Assembly (NCBI RefSeq): GCF_022458985.1
Contig: NC_061789.1
Span: forward strand, 5,497,501-5,561,500
DNA from: Mugil cephalus
Taxonomy: Eukaryota > Chordata > Actinopteri > Mugiliformes > Mugilidae
Direction: 5' to 3'
Length of the DNA stretch: 64,000 bases
The position numbers and the translations under genes were made by a program. Under the pieces are notes generated by a model that saw only the letters and a list, made by a program, of their open reading frames with translations, was not told where the DNA came from and did not search any database. Positions within the stretch are counted from its first letter, which is position 1, and every line of letters starts with the position of its first letter. This document shows positions 27,601 to 50,661 of this stretch, in pieces.

Positions 27601-29359
27601 GAAAAAGAGCTGCATGCAACTAATGAGTAATTCATTGGTCTAATTAAATGTGCAGCCACAAACCGAAAACTGAAAATAAAGAACAAGAAAACAAATCTTT
27701 ACAAATTTTTCCCCTTTTTCTTAACAACAAATATTTTTATTTACACTAATAATAATATTACCATAATAATAATAATAATAATGATAATAATAATAAATCA
27801 ACCAAAAGGAAGCAGCTCAGCTTGCTTCCAATTTCGACTGCAGTGATAATTATATAAACCTGAATGAGGCTCATGTGGCAGCAGGTAGGACCGGTTCCAA
27901 ACCTCATGTTTTATTGGTCAGGAGGACGCCACCTCTGCTCGGGAGGTCCGAGTCCGAGAGGACAGGAGCGTGTCAACTATTTACACATAGACGACCAAAG
28001 TTCAGAGCTCAGCTCGTCCCTAAACTGAAGAGTCACATTGAACCGGATCATTTCCACCAAGACGAAAAAGAGAATAGGGATCTGTCAACCTCTGAGAATA
28101 TCATTTATGAGCCTCTTGACAACTGATTAATGTATTACAACAATGGCATTTTAAAAACTGGGCATGTGTGGTCGCTAATGTAATTGCTGCCAATTTAATG
28201 TCTGATTATAAATACAGAAGGATGAAGGGTTTGAAGACTGCTACTTCACTTCATAAATATTAAACTGTTGCACTTTAATTAAGAAGTAATTGCAGAAAAC
28301 AGCAAACATGTGTCTACAGGACAAAACAATTGACATTTTGTGTCAGCGGATCAGTTTGAAATGTTGTAGGGAGTAACGAAACAAGAAGAAGGAACAGCAG
28401 CCACGGTGATAACCTGTTGGATGAGGAGCTGCACACCTCCACCTGCTCAAACGTCAAGCAGCTGGTGGCTGACATGATGAAGTTGTGTGGAGTGTGAGAT
28501 CACGGTGGCTCAGAGAAATAAATCGCCTGATGTCTTTATTAAAACAAGAACAGTTTGCTTTGCGCCTCTTAAATACGTGCAGCATTAAACTGTATTCTGC
28601 TACCGACAGTAACTACGAGGTTTCGCTAAATTAAAGAGGAATTAAATATGTGTGTATGTAAATATGTAAAGTTTGCAGTTGTTAGATCTTAAACTACCCA
28701 ATTAGGAAAAAGAAAAATAAGAAAATTTGCTACAGGACTTCTTTCATATCCAACTGTACAAATCACCTTTCTGTAACAGATATATACTGTATATTCTTCT
28801 ATCTGTATTTGTTCTACAGTTGTTTTTTTTATGCTTAACTAAGCTATTGTAACCAAGTAATTTCCCTTATGGATCATTAAAGTCTATCAAAGTCTAAAAT
28901 TATACAAAAATAAATAAATAAATAAATTAGTGACGTTTGCTGTTTTTGGAAGACAGAAACTCTTATTTGTCCCACTAGAATCAGCTTCTTACTACACCGG
29001 TCTCTAGTCTATTTAATTCATGAAAAGTAAACTGTTTTTGAACCTTTACCTCCCTCCTCTTGACACATCACAAGTAACTTCAGTTCACTCAAGTTAAGTC
29101 ACATGTTCGTCTGGTTGGTCGCAGCTAATGAACTCCACATGGTTTGACTAGTTCCCCTGCAGAGCGCAGTGCACATTTTAAGCATCAGACGTACTTCACC
29201 CTCTCTCTCTCTTTTTTTTTTTTTTCTCGCTGTAACATGTGAGTCAAATAATAAATTAAAGAAGTTTACCTGCGCTGTTGCAGCGCTGGGAGTTGCTGCG
29301 GGTCCCTTGTCCATGCTTTGGAAGATACTGTACACTGTCTCGGTGGCGCTGCCGGCCAT
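18667..29359 (-). CDS. aldh16a1: Aldehyde dehydrogenase family 16 member A1, complete, 17 exons
   Basis: Two-domain ALDH-superfamily protein, considered non-catalytic in fish and mammals. Exons: 29270-29359, 27162-27261, 26363-26489, 26119-26276, 25942-26019, 24817-25004, 24567-24725, 24326-24484, 23300-23456, 23149-23224, 22961-23066, 21611-21747, 21350-21520, 20350-20554, 19794-19979, 19500-19625 and 18667-18840. They sum to 2397 nt: 798 aa, close to the 802 of human ALDH16A1, and the same exon number. The first ALDH domain has Rossmann features such as NSVIVVPG and [11 protein letters not shown]. Where active ALDHs have ELGGK it reads SCVGA (268-271), and where they have the NQGQxC nucleophile loop it reads KKRKEVHWVLC (296-306), with no Cys at the catalytic position. 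The second, degenerate ALDH domain starts around the [15 protein letters not shown] exon and includes [13 protein letters not shown]. Mammalian ALDH16A1 interacts with HPRT1 and is linked to gout risk; in fish this is unknown. Confidence 0.95.
18893..19454. mobile_element. MITE-like element with AGGGCTGCAC termini, in the last aldh16a1 intron
   Basis: It begins AGGGCTGCACAGTTAATTGA and ends ATAATCGTGCAGCTCT, near-perfect inverted ends. The interior is rich in AATCGTGATT and contains three direct copies of a segment starting GTTTGAAACTAGTGCAATAA (19171, 19256, 19334; spacing 85 and 78 bp). No coding capacity. The termini look like a common fish hAT-type non-autonomous element, though the superfamily is inferred. 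Confidence 0.65.
21558..21589. repeat. (AAT)n microsatellite in aldh16a1 intron
   Basis: Imperfect AAT/ATA trinucleotide run, 22 bp or more from the neighbouring exon. Confidence 0.85.
22318..22955 (+). mobile_element. MITE-like repeat, TATAGACTG...TAAATATGGAC family, copy A
   Basis: The left end reads TATAGACTGGATATAAATATGG. The right end, reversed, reads CATAGACCACGTAAAGATGG, so the termini are inverted repeats. The internal string CAAGTCCCGCCCACTAACA and CAGACACCAGGGGGAGCTCT recur, in opposite orientation, in the copy at 53839-54405. A run of variants of CTCCAGACTCACGATGCC (22407-22550) looks like a small internal tandem repeat. The element fills an aldh16a1 intron up to about 5-10 bp from the splice donor of the exon starting at 22961. 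Confidence 0.65.
23770..23880 (+). mobile_element. Short interspersed repeat tail in aldh16a1 intron
   Basis: The string TTGTAAAGCGTCTTGAGACA, followed by TTGTTATTGCCTCTATATAA and AAACTGAATTAA, is a familiar 3' tail of fish retroposons. Only this tail is recognisable. Confidence 0.5.
24129..24156. repeat. (AAT)n microsatellite
   Basis: Trinucleotide AAT run within an aldh16a1 intron. Confidence 0.9.
25886..25935. mobile_element. Mariner-like transposon tip next to aldh16a1 splice donor
   Basis: CTCCTGTCAGTGGTTATAATGTTGTGGCTGATCGG plus a short (TG)n resembles the terminal sequence GGTCATAATGTTATGGCTGA seen at 15890-15920 and, reversed, at 33866-33905. The (TG)n end is within about 8 bp of the donor of the exon starting at 25942. 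Confidence 0.5.
27760..27796. repeat. (AAT)n microsatellite
   Basis: AAT-rich trinucleotide run with one GAT interruption, in aldh16a1 intron 1. Confidence 0.85.
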
Positions 29360-29530
29360 AATACAGGGAAGTCGGCGAGGAGGAGGAAGCTTTGCGCCTG
29401 CTTCGAGATAAAATTCCGGGCTGAAGGATTTATTTTGAAGTTAGAAAGATTCCTGCGTTAAAATCAGGTGCGACGTGCAACCACCCTTCACTCCTTCTTC
29501 TTCTTCTTTCTTCTTCGTCTTCTTGTTGTT

Positions 29531-29540
29531 GATTTCCGGC
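29531..29540 (-). promoter_or_regulatory. ETS-type site in aldh16a1 upstream region
   Basis: GCCGGAAATC on the minus strand fits an ETS/ELK core (CCGGAA) about 175 bp upstream of the aldh16a1 start codon. No TATA box is evident, consistent with a housekeeping-type promoter. Weak evidence on its own. Confidence 0.3.
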
Positions 29541-29959
29541 AGATTAGACGCGTCCAAGGCGCAGTGCTGCCCCCCACAGGCTATTGTTGAAAGGTCAAAG
29601 AAAAAGTAAAAATAAAAGTTGGATGAGTTAGCGATCCAAGCTAAATTAAGCTAAGCTAAGCTAAGCAAACCAAGCACTCGTTTATTTACTATATTTACAT
29701 ATATTTTCTCTCCTAAATTGTTTATTTTCACTTATATTCAAGTAGTTTCATTTAAAACTTAAAGGTTGTTAGCCTAGAAACTAATACGTTTTATGTAATG
29801 TATGTATCTAATAAAACTTCTAATTTCTTTGTTTGATTTATGTCTTTTTAAATGTTTTTTTTTTCTTGGCTTTATTGATCATATATTCTTTAAACGTGTC
29901 TAGTAACTTAGATTCTTGTGTATGATCCGGTACGATGAGGAAAACCATGAACGGCATTC

Positions 29960-30485
29960 AATCCACGCCAAGATGTGATTTCAGCTCATTGTTATTCTTG
30001 GAGGAACAATAAAAATAATATAAAACCTAACCTTATAGTTCCTTTTTCCCACTTTTCCAGACCTTATTTCTAGATCTATATTATTTTGTAGTAAAGCCTG
30101 TTTTGCTGTCTCATCTGCTTCTTCATGACGCCGAATTACAACATGAACCGGGACCCAAACAAATGCTACAGCTCTGCCACTCTGAACTATTCTATTTAGC
30201 ACAATCATAATTTTTTATCACTAAATCTGGTCTAGTATCACTCCCCTCACTTTCTGGTGCCATCAGAGCCACTGCAGAATCTGAGCATACAACTGCACCC
30301 ACAGGATTGATTTCTTCCCCCTAATCAAGTGCTCATAAAATTGCCACAAGTTCTTCCGTGAAGACTGACACACAATCTGACAGCCACTTCCCATGTCAGA
30401 TTTGAATTTGTGGTATGCTCATCCCTGTCGCCGCCTTCCCAGTATTCAAATTTTTGACCCATCTGTGTAAACCTTTATGAAACTC
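29960..30485 (-). mobile_element. Non-LTR retrotransposon relic (RNase H domain)
   Basis: Translations of the minus strand show FIKVYTDGSK, then PVGAVVCSDSAVALMA in another frame, then AFVWVPVHVVIRRHEEADE and AKQALL. In order these are the first Asp motif, the CSDSxxAL motif and the WVPxHxGIxGNExAD motif of a LINE-encoded RNase H. Frameshifts and stops separate them, so this is a dead copy. It lies between the divergent aldh16a1 and kat7 promoters. Confidence 0.75.
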
Positions 30486-30642
30486 TTCCACTTACTCCTA
30501 CATGTTATTAACACTACACGCACTGCTACTACTAACATTATTAACTCTACTACTACTCTTCTTATTTTTTTTTTTTTTATTATTTGTTGAAATTAACTCT
30601 GTTGGTTACACTGAAAATTTTAAAAAATGATTGTATGTCTAA

Positions 30643-30644
<2 letters not shown>

Positions 30645-30680
<36 letters not shown>

Positions 30681-30681
30681 T
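30645..30681. repeat. (ATT)n microsatellite
   Basis: Uninterrupted ATT trinucleotide run. Confidence 0.9.
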
Positions 30682-30721
30682 TTAAGTTCAATTATTTCCT
30701 ATTACATTTATGCCAAAACTG

Positions 30722-30810
30722 TATGACAAGATAAGACTTTATTGGTCCCCAACATGAAATGTAAGTGTTATGGCAGCAGGGCAAGACAATGAGCCCATAA
30801 AAAAAGTAAA
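30722..30810 (-). mobile_element. LINE 3' tail fragment
   Basis: CAAGATAAGACTTTATTGGT on the plus strand is the reversed CCAATAAAGTCTTATCTT tail common to fish non-LTR elements. It has the same strand as the RNase H relic just to its left but sits on the wrong side of it for one intact insertion, so it is probably separate. Confidence 0.5.
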
Positions 30811-31114
30811 GATAAGAAAATAATAATAAAATATAACATATCAAAGGTACCAGAAATGTTTACACCAGAGTTGGTGGTGAATATACGTTATGAATATCAT
30901 GAATAGTATTGTAAATAGTATTGTAAATAAGCCGCATACCTCAGCTAAGATAGAAATGTTTTAGGTAAATACTGAGTATATTGACTAGTTACACATTAAA
31001 AAGGCTCAAAATACAGATCTGTTTGAAAAATTACTTAAAAGACGGGGTTGTGTCTAGGTTTTAAGCTGTGACATGTTTTCTACACGGAGTCATTTTGGCA
31101 ACGCACCACAAACA

Positions 31115-31126
31115 TGCGCATGCGCA
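31115..31126. promoter_or_regulatory. NRF1 site in kat7 promoter
   Basis: TGCGCATGCGCA is a perfect palindromic NRF1 consensus (YGCGCAYGCGCR), 147 bp upstream of the kat7 ATG, followed by an ETS-like GGAAGTG. Together they suggest a TATA-less housekeeping promoter with start sites at about 31140-31230. Confidence 0.65.
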
Positions 31127-31272
31127 GTAGTGTCTAGGAAGTGCGGAGAAATTTATGCGCTTTTTTTTTTTTAGCTGAGTTGGCTTAACGGCTGCTCATT
31201 TGTGGCTGCCAGGAATTGCACATAAACGCTGATAACTGGGATAATAATTTGCCGGAGGCCCATCGTTTAAAA

Positions 31273-45087
<13,815 letters not shown>

Positions 45088-47369
45088 AGGAGCTTCCGTT
45101 TCACACACAGAACCCACCCACCCCCCCTCAAAAAAAAAAACACACAAACACACCTATAGACAGATCCTCCTTCATACTCACACAGTAACACAAAGTCCGT
45201 CACTGCTCTGGGTTCAAGCAGCCACTGAGTCCAACAGACAGGAGACAAAACTGTTTGGAAAACAGGAAAATGTACATGAATGTGGACTTAAATCTAAAAT
45301 GACTTATATATATATATATTTAACAAAAATACATGTATTTGACCAGGTAAATATGAACTTAAAAACTTAAACTGTTATTGTTTGGATGTGCTTGATAAGA
45401 AATGTGTCAGAAGACAACTCATCTGGCCAAATGAAATGCCAAAAACATTTTTAGGAAGAAGAGTTTATATCTTAAAACATGTCACAAGATAAAAAATCAG
45501 CTTCTTTTAATCCCATTTTAACCTTTTATCCAATAACGTGCCCTGTTATTTCGTTAGCAACAGCTGCTACCACCGTTAGCGTCTCCAGATGGATCCTTAT
45601 TTCATAGTGATGAGTCAAGTTTGAGTAGTTTGTTTAGTTATTTCATAAACTGTTGGTTCATTTACATATTTTAAACATTTAACTTTGCATGGGACGCCTT
45701 TGTGTAACACCAAGTATCACACAAAGAAGCTAGTGTAGATTTGTTTATGGTTGGATAACATGGACTAAACGGAGTCGGCCACACAGAAACCCTAGATGTC
45801 GGTACATGTACGACGGCTCGTTTCACCTCATTTGTTACCTAAAAAGTGAAAGTAATTGTGCGCCTTGTTAGCGCGTCTCCTCCCAGACACTAATCCAATC
45901 TGGGACCGCCTGAACCGAACGTCTGCTGCGTCTCATTCTGCTCTCCGGGCCGTCGACACAACGCAGGTCGGGCCTCGCGCCGACTCGCTTAAACGGGTTT
46001 TCGGGCAGACGCAAACCAGCTGGTTTTGATTAAACAGGACAGGGGCTTCTGGCGCGCATTAAAGTTTCGTGGAAAAGGACGGGAGGTTACCGCTCGGGTC
46101 ACATGACTCGGAGAGAGTTCCCTCACAGAGTTGATTGGATTATTCTCTGAGAGTTCTAATAAAAACCCACCATGAATTACTGTCATAAAGTCCGAGATAC
46201 ACATGACTTTGGCGAATAAATGACGTCCGGACCAAACAGTGGCTCTTTGAACCCAGAACCAGTCAATAACCTCCCACATCCACCCACGTCGTGTCGAGTG
46301 TTTAGCAGCCGGTTAGCCAGGAAGCTATAGCTGCCACTGGCCTGGTTGTACTCTGTTACCTTTTTTTAATCTCAGCTGTGCTATTTCACGGTTTCTACAA
46401 TCTCATCCGTTAGCAGAGCGGGAGCTTACGAACGTGTCGTCATTATTCAGTTCTCGATGATATTTCATACTTTTTCTACCTCTAAAGGTTTTACCACTGT
46501 TAAAACAAAACAAAAAAAACAAACAAACAAAAAAAAAAAAAGCCACGGCCCATTTTAAGCTTTTCTTCTTTTGTTTTATGTGTGGAAATATGTAATATGT
46601 GTTTTTCCCAGCGAGTGTTTTCCTTTTTGTTTTTACTAGATTTTTTTTTTTTTTTAAAATATGCTATTTATATTCTTTTTTTTTAAAAAAAAAACAATAT
46701 ATACGTTAACTGCGTAGAACGTAAAGGAACGTAGAGGAATGTCTGCTTTGTAGGACTGGCTTCCTTGTGGATATAAATATTTATCTGGATTCATAAAAAA
46801 AAAAATTGTATGTAGATTTGAATGTGTGTAGACGCTCTTGAAAGGTACAGGAGGCATCTCCCCTCCAACAGAGACATTTCAGAAGTTTACTTCCTGTTAT
46901 CAAAAGTGACACACGATCGAATCAGGACGTGTCTCTTTTGCACGTTGTCACTACTTGTTACCGCCGTCATCACTGCTGAGAGCAGATAGAAAAATACAAT
47001 GACAACCTTCTATTTACTGAACGTAGCTGACAGCCTTTCGTTTTTGTTTTTTTTTTTTATTTTCTGTTCTGATAACTCACTGTGATTGATTGAAAACTGA
47101 TATTCGAATCAACTTTTTCATTGTTTTTACGCACAGTTAATACAAAAAAAAAAAAAAAATGGAAGGAGTAGTTCAATGTTTTGGTAAATATGTTGAGAAC
47201 TTGACCAAAACTTGATGCTACTCTCATGTCTGTACCATTAACTGTCCATAAATATGGGTGAAACCTGCTCGACGATGCGTAGTTCTCTAATTCAGAAATG
47301 TCAAAGAGGTGACGTGTAAGTAGAGCTGAGCCTAGACGCCTCATTGAAGCTTCATATTTTACTGATGCC

Positions 47370-47520
47370 CGTGATTTATATAAAGATGGACGAATGGTTT
47401 TGAAGCTAAGTGTGGTGCCTCTGGGCGTCGCCATCTTGGCATTAAGGACACGCCCTTAATGAGCCAAGCTAGCAATTTCCATCTCAGCTAAGCTAAGCTA
47501 GCTTGAAATGGTACTCATAC
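47370..47520 (+). repeat. Dispersed fish repeat fragment
   Basis: TTTATATAAAGATGGACG resembles the terminus of the elements at 22318 and 54400. It is followed by TTTTGAAGCTAAGTGTGGTG and GTCGCCATCTTGGCATTA, shared with 10310-10420. Confidence 0.5.
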
Positions 47521-47611
47521 TGAGGTCATGGTTTCGACATGGGAAGTCATCCAGAAGCCACAGAGGCTAGCAGTTAGCAAGCTAGCGGCTTGGTAACTTT
47601 ATGTATTGGAC

Positions 47612-47990
47612 AGGGGCGGGTGAGATGGGCAAAAAAAAAATAAAAAATCAAATCATGATATTATTTTTAAAAACAATTCTGATAACAGTAATCTGATGAT
47701 ATCCTTTAAAATGTGATTTATGTACAAAAAGAAAAAAAATTATTTGTGTGGTTTGCTCTTAAGTGGTGGAACAGATTTGTCGTCAAGGCGACAGTTTGTC
47801 ACAATGAGGTCGACCCATGTGTCGCCACTAAATCATCCACCGAAGTCGTTGCTGAGACCGGAGTTTCCTGCATATTTCCTCCATGTGAGACTATCGTTTT
47901 TATTTTGTCTTTTTCGAGATATTATAATTACTCGATGATTGCACATTGTCATAACTTTTACGATACTATCGTAGACGACGCCCACCCCTA
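47612..47990. mobile_element. MITE with AGGGGCGGG / CCCACCCCT termini
   Basis: It begins AGGGGCGGGTGAGATGGGC and ends GACGACGCCCACCCCT. The ends are inverted repeats and the interior has CGATGATT/TGATATTA motifs. It is related in structure to the element at 42860-43126. Confidence 0.6.
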
Positions 47991-48570
47991 GAACGTAATA
48001 TGTTTATGACTAAATTACGCTAGCGAAATCCGTTTTTGGTTATGGGGTGATGAGTACCACAAGAGGGCGCTGTTCAGATCGTTTTTCGAAGCCACCCATA
48101 TTTACTGTACAGACATGAGAGCGGTATCAGTCGCCTCATCAAACAAAATAAGTTTCATTACCAAAATGTTGAAGTATTCCTTCAGACGTTCATAAGCTTA
48201 GAAATTGGAGGTGTTAGATTTAATCAACCATCACGATTGTTTTAAATTTTTTTATTTTCATGATCTTTTCCTTTGTTTTGTGGCTTTCTCAGCATAAACT
48301 TTTTCTTCTTTTGTGGTGTCAGAAATGTTGCCTTTAAAGTTCACAAAGTTGATGTTTTTTTTTGTTTTGTTTTGTTTTTTATCTTTTTATTCGTGTCTGT
48401 CTTTTTTAACTGTGACGTTTTCTTTCTACCAGGACTTCTTGTTTATATTTTTACTAATCCTTTTCCTCACGAGGGAGAAAAGACGAGCGACGGCACTGAA
48501 TCAAATTCAAAACACGAACAGGCCGTGGCTTTCAAAGACGTACGTTCACCATCGTTTTAGCGCCTGTTCT

Positions 48571-48576
48571 CAATAA
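48571..48576 (+). terminator. Candidate kat7 polyadenylation signal
   Basis: AATAAA followed by GT-rich sequence. Using it would give kat7 a 3'UTR of about 3.5 kb containing the MITE at 47612-47990; an earlier site is equally possible. Confidence 0.25.
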
Positions 48577-49527
48577 ATATCTATAATGTGCTGCTGACTG
48601 AAATTCTTTTTGTTATTTTCACAACTTTCACGTGCACTGAGTGGAAACGGCAGTTAAAAAAATGAATCTCTATCCTTAAATACACCCCTGACGTAATTTT
48701 AAATGATCGGTCTTGAGAATTAAAGATTGTATCTAACAGGCACATGACTTTTTCTTAGCAGGAATTGAACCTGAATGCATCGTTTTCCCCTCACTGGACA
48801 ACAAAAGCGTAATTTTTTTGGCCAAAGCATCTTTAAACTTAAAGACAACCAACCAACCTGAACGCATCCAAAAGTCCTTAAAAAAATAAAGTGTTGTCTT
48901 GTTGTTATTTTTCTCTCTGTGCCAATGGCAGCTATAGACGGGCAGTTTCACAGCAACCTTTGCTAGTTACCAACACATCTTAATAGGATCACAGATACCT
49001 GGACAGACGGGACGACACGTTCCTGCGTCCTCCAATCCTTCATTTAACCGCCGGCACATAGCAGCAACTCACAAAAGTAGCGTGGCATCCGTGGTGTAGC
49101 TCATTGTGCTATTGTAGTTGTTTTTGCCTCTACCTTCCCCTTCAATAAATAAAACAAATGGCCAGCGTCGTCTGATTGTGTTGTTTGTATGTCGCCAGTT
49201 TCCCCTGGCAACGATTGTCTGGACATAATATTGAGCGTATAGACAAATGGCTAACAAGGGGGTTACCATGATTTTTTTATTTAATTTAAAGTGGTTTTTA
49301 TAACATTCGACAAAGCTGTCTTTGAATCCACCACAAGTAAATTTGCATATGTGTTTGTATAATGGCACTTTTTTAAAGTTACATTCATTAGAACACGTTA
49401 AAGACATTAGCTTAATAGCATAACTGCTGAAAAAGACATTTTTGAGTTACTGTTACAATATCAGAAAAATTAACCTATGTGCTTGCTAAAAACTTTTTCT
49501 TACGCAAAATGCTATGCTATTAGGCTT

Positions 49528-50180
49528 CTTGGAACTGCAATTTTCAGCATTAGCTTCACTTCAGCTAAAGGAGTTTGTTGGTTGTTCTGTAACAAACTAC
49601 GACGCTACAGCCTTTTGCTGTTTAGCTTAACTTAGCACAGAGATTGGAAAATGGTAAACTAGTGATGGACTGTATTAGCTAACAATTTCATTCTCATCTG
49701 TGCTAAGCTAACGGGTAACTAGCTGTTGCTTCAAATTAAAATCAAACGGAGATCATGTCATGACACAAAATCCTGGCTATCAAGTTGCTCCAGTTGTCGT
49801 AAGTCATGACAACGCAGCCAGGCAACAGTTGACACATTTTTGGAAACGGCATCTAGTGGTGTTTCTTGGAACTGCAGTTTTTGTAACTTCGCCATTACCT
49901 TCACTTCAGCTAAAGGAGGTTGTCGCTTGATTTATAGTGAACTACGGCGCTACAGCCTTTTGCTTTTTAGCTGAGCTTAGCATAAAGAATGATTGTATAG
50001 CAATTTCAGTCTCACCTAAGCTAACCAGTTACCAGCTGTTGCTTCAAATAGAAATCAAAAGGAGTTTGTGATCATGTAATGACACAAAATTCTGGCAATC
50101 AAGTTGCACCAATAGACACCACCCCTAGGCAACTGTTGACTTCTTTTTGGAGCCAGCCTCTAGTGGCCTTTTTTGGAACT
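49528..50180. repeat. Tandem duplication, unit about 0.31-0.34 kb
   Basis: The string CTTGGAACTGCA starts units at 49528 and 49865, and a variant starts a third at about 50171. Shared landmarks follow in the same order in both full copies: CACTTCAGCTAAAGGAG, GCGCTACAGCCTTTTGCT-like, AGCTGTTGCTTCAAAT, CATGACACAAAAT, and AGGCAACAGTTGAC or AGGCAACTGTTGAC. The copies differ by substitutions and small indels, so the duplication is not recent. Confidence 0.8.
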
Positions 50181-50375
50181 GCAGTTTTAGACGCCCTTTC
50201 CCATTTCGGGTTTACCCCGAAGAAACCTGTTGCTTCTGCTGTGAAGAAAGAAATGTCGTAGGCTGTTCTAGAAATAACAGGGGAAGTTGAGGAGTAAAAT
50301 CAAATAAATTATTCGTCATGCTGATGCAACTTCTAAATCCAGAGAACAAATACGCAGTCGGCTATTGTCATGATC

Positions 50376-50381
50376 TTTAAT
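50376..50381 (-). terminator. Candidate tac4 polyadenylation signal
   Basis: ATTAAA on the minus strand, about 285 nt past the tac4 stop. It is the best candidate seen in the expected range, but weak. Confidence 0.3.
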
Positions 50382-50661
50382 AGATTTGGCATGAAATAAG
50401 CAAACTCTTTTAAAAGACATACAGGACGATTTAAATAAGATTAAATATTACAGAATATTGAACAGAGGCAGATCGCCAACGAATAAATCAGTGATTTACA
50501 GCAGCTCGCATTCATTTCAGGTGTTCAGACTGTGGTTCTTGGCCGAGGTGTGCGCCCCCCCCTCCCTCCCACTCAGCTTCCCGTTGATCAACAACGGAGG
50601 ACCGAGCGAGACTTGATCGTTTTAAGGGGAGCTTTGATTATGTTCAGTTTTGTTTCAGGTT

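Larger units (their letters stand above)
45088..50354. other. kat7 3'UTR and kat7-tac4 intergenic region
   Basis: The kat7 transcript continues past its stop for an unknown distance. The only well-placed AATAAA followed by GT-rich DNA that I noticed is at 48571. No further coding exon was recognised. Contents: a dispersed-repeat segment (47370-47520), a MITE (47612-47990) and a two-copy tandem duplication (49528-50180). Confidence 0.45.

Noticed and set aside
27875..28126. 83-residue plus-strand frame in aldh16a1 intron 1
   Set aside because: No recognised motif, and it is antisense to the host gene. It might belong to the same relic as the 28390-28500 tail but cannot be supported alone.
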